A stretch of 18,196 bases of DNA from Brachionus koreanus. Taxonomy: Eukaryota; Rotifera; Eurotatoria; Ploima; Brachionidae. The notes below the pieces were generated by a model. That model searched no databases, was not told the DNA's origin, and worked only from the letters and a program-made list of their open reading frames with translations. A program made the position numbers and the translations under genes. This document shows positions 18,130 through 18,196 of the stretch, piece after piece. The DNA lies in NCBI GenBank assembly GCA_016987375.1, contig PJRA01000369.1, forward strand, positions 2,792-20,987, in the 5' to 3' direction. Numbering within the stretch: the stretch's first letter is position 1; each line of letters starts with the position of its first letter.

Positions 18130-18196
18130 TTATTCATCTTCATTATGACTTTGATAATCACCAGTGACTACATTATCATCATCATGGCCATTGACA
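18130..18196 (-). CDS. 3' end of an acidic protein (partial, runs off the window)
   Basis: On the minus strand the last 67 bases read VNGHDDDNVVTGDYQSHNED-E followed by TAA (complement of 18130-18132). The Asp/Glu/His-rich makeup, Gly and Val codons and higher GC differ sharply from the AT-rich DNA just downstream of the stop. This is what the C-terminal tail of a real gene looks like here. Only 21 residues are visible, so no family can be assigned. It may equally be the last part of a final exon. Confidence 0.5.
   Translation of the reverse strand, partial: VNGHDDDNVVTGDYQSHNEDE

Overview
This is AT-rich eukaryotic nuclear DNA. One gene is cut by four introns of only 49-56 nt with GT...AG ends. 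Long gene-poor stretches carry decayed transposons, and there are no bacterial operons, Shine-Dalgarno sites or CRISPR arrays. The compact introns, the AT bias and a tandem family of lineage-specific seven-helix receptors suggest a small invertebrate. A monogonont rotifer such as Brachionus is my best guess, but that is inference and not proven here.

Left part (1-6400). A decayed DDE transposase fragment (812-1114) lies beside a GC-rich hairpin (609-639). Three intact, apparently intronless receptor genes follow on the minus strand at 1807-2733, 4404-5318 and 5479-6399. The last two are a tight tandem pair 160 bp apart. A tRNA-like element with intact A and B boxes (3792-3869) and a GAGTG-rich nest of hairpins (3983-4076) lie between the first and second receptors.

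Middle (6400-11430). This is a transposon graveyard: an unidentified decayed coding frame (6779-6976), a 5'-truncated non-LTR retrotransposon reverse transcriptase on the minus strand (7288-8054), a young MITE with ~100-bp terminal inverted repeats and a perfect 9-bp target duplication (8112-8420), and an old eroded inverted-repeat element (9512-9896).

Right part (11430-18196). A five-exon TRIM-like gene on the plus strand (11554-13696) encodes RING, B-box-like zinc finger, coiled coil, proline-rich linker and a probable beta-propeller. A fourth receptor of the same family lies on the minus strand (14732-15694). A decayed Mutator-like/SWIM zinc-finger transposase region follows (16411-16985). 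Part of it is present as a 181-bp inverted repeat with one mismatch (16738-16918 / 17224-17404). The window ends in the last 21 codons and stop of an acidic protein on the minus strand (18130-18196).

The four receptors share a family signature but lack the canonical class A DRY and NPxxY motifs. They are the most biologically interesting content: a clustered, probably lineage-specific receptor family with no ligand I can name. The TRIM-like ubiquitin ligase gene appears unrelated in function to the receptors around it.
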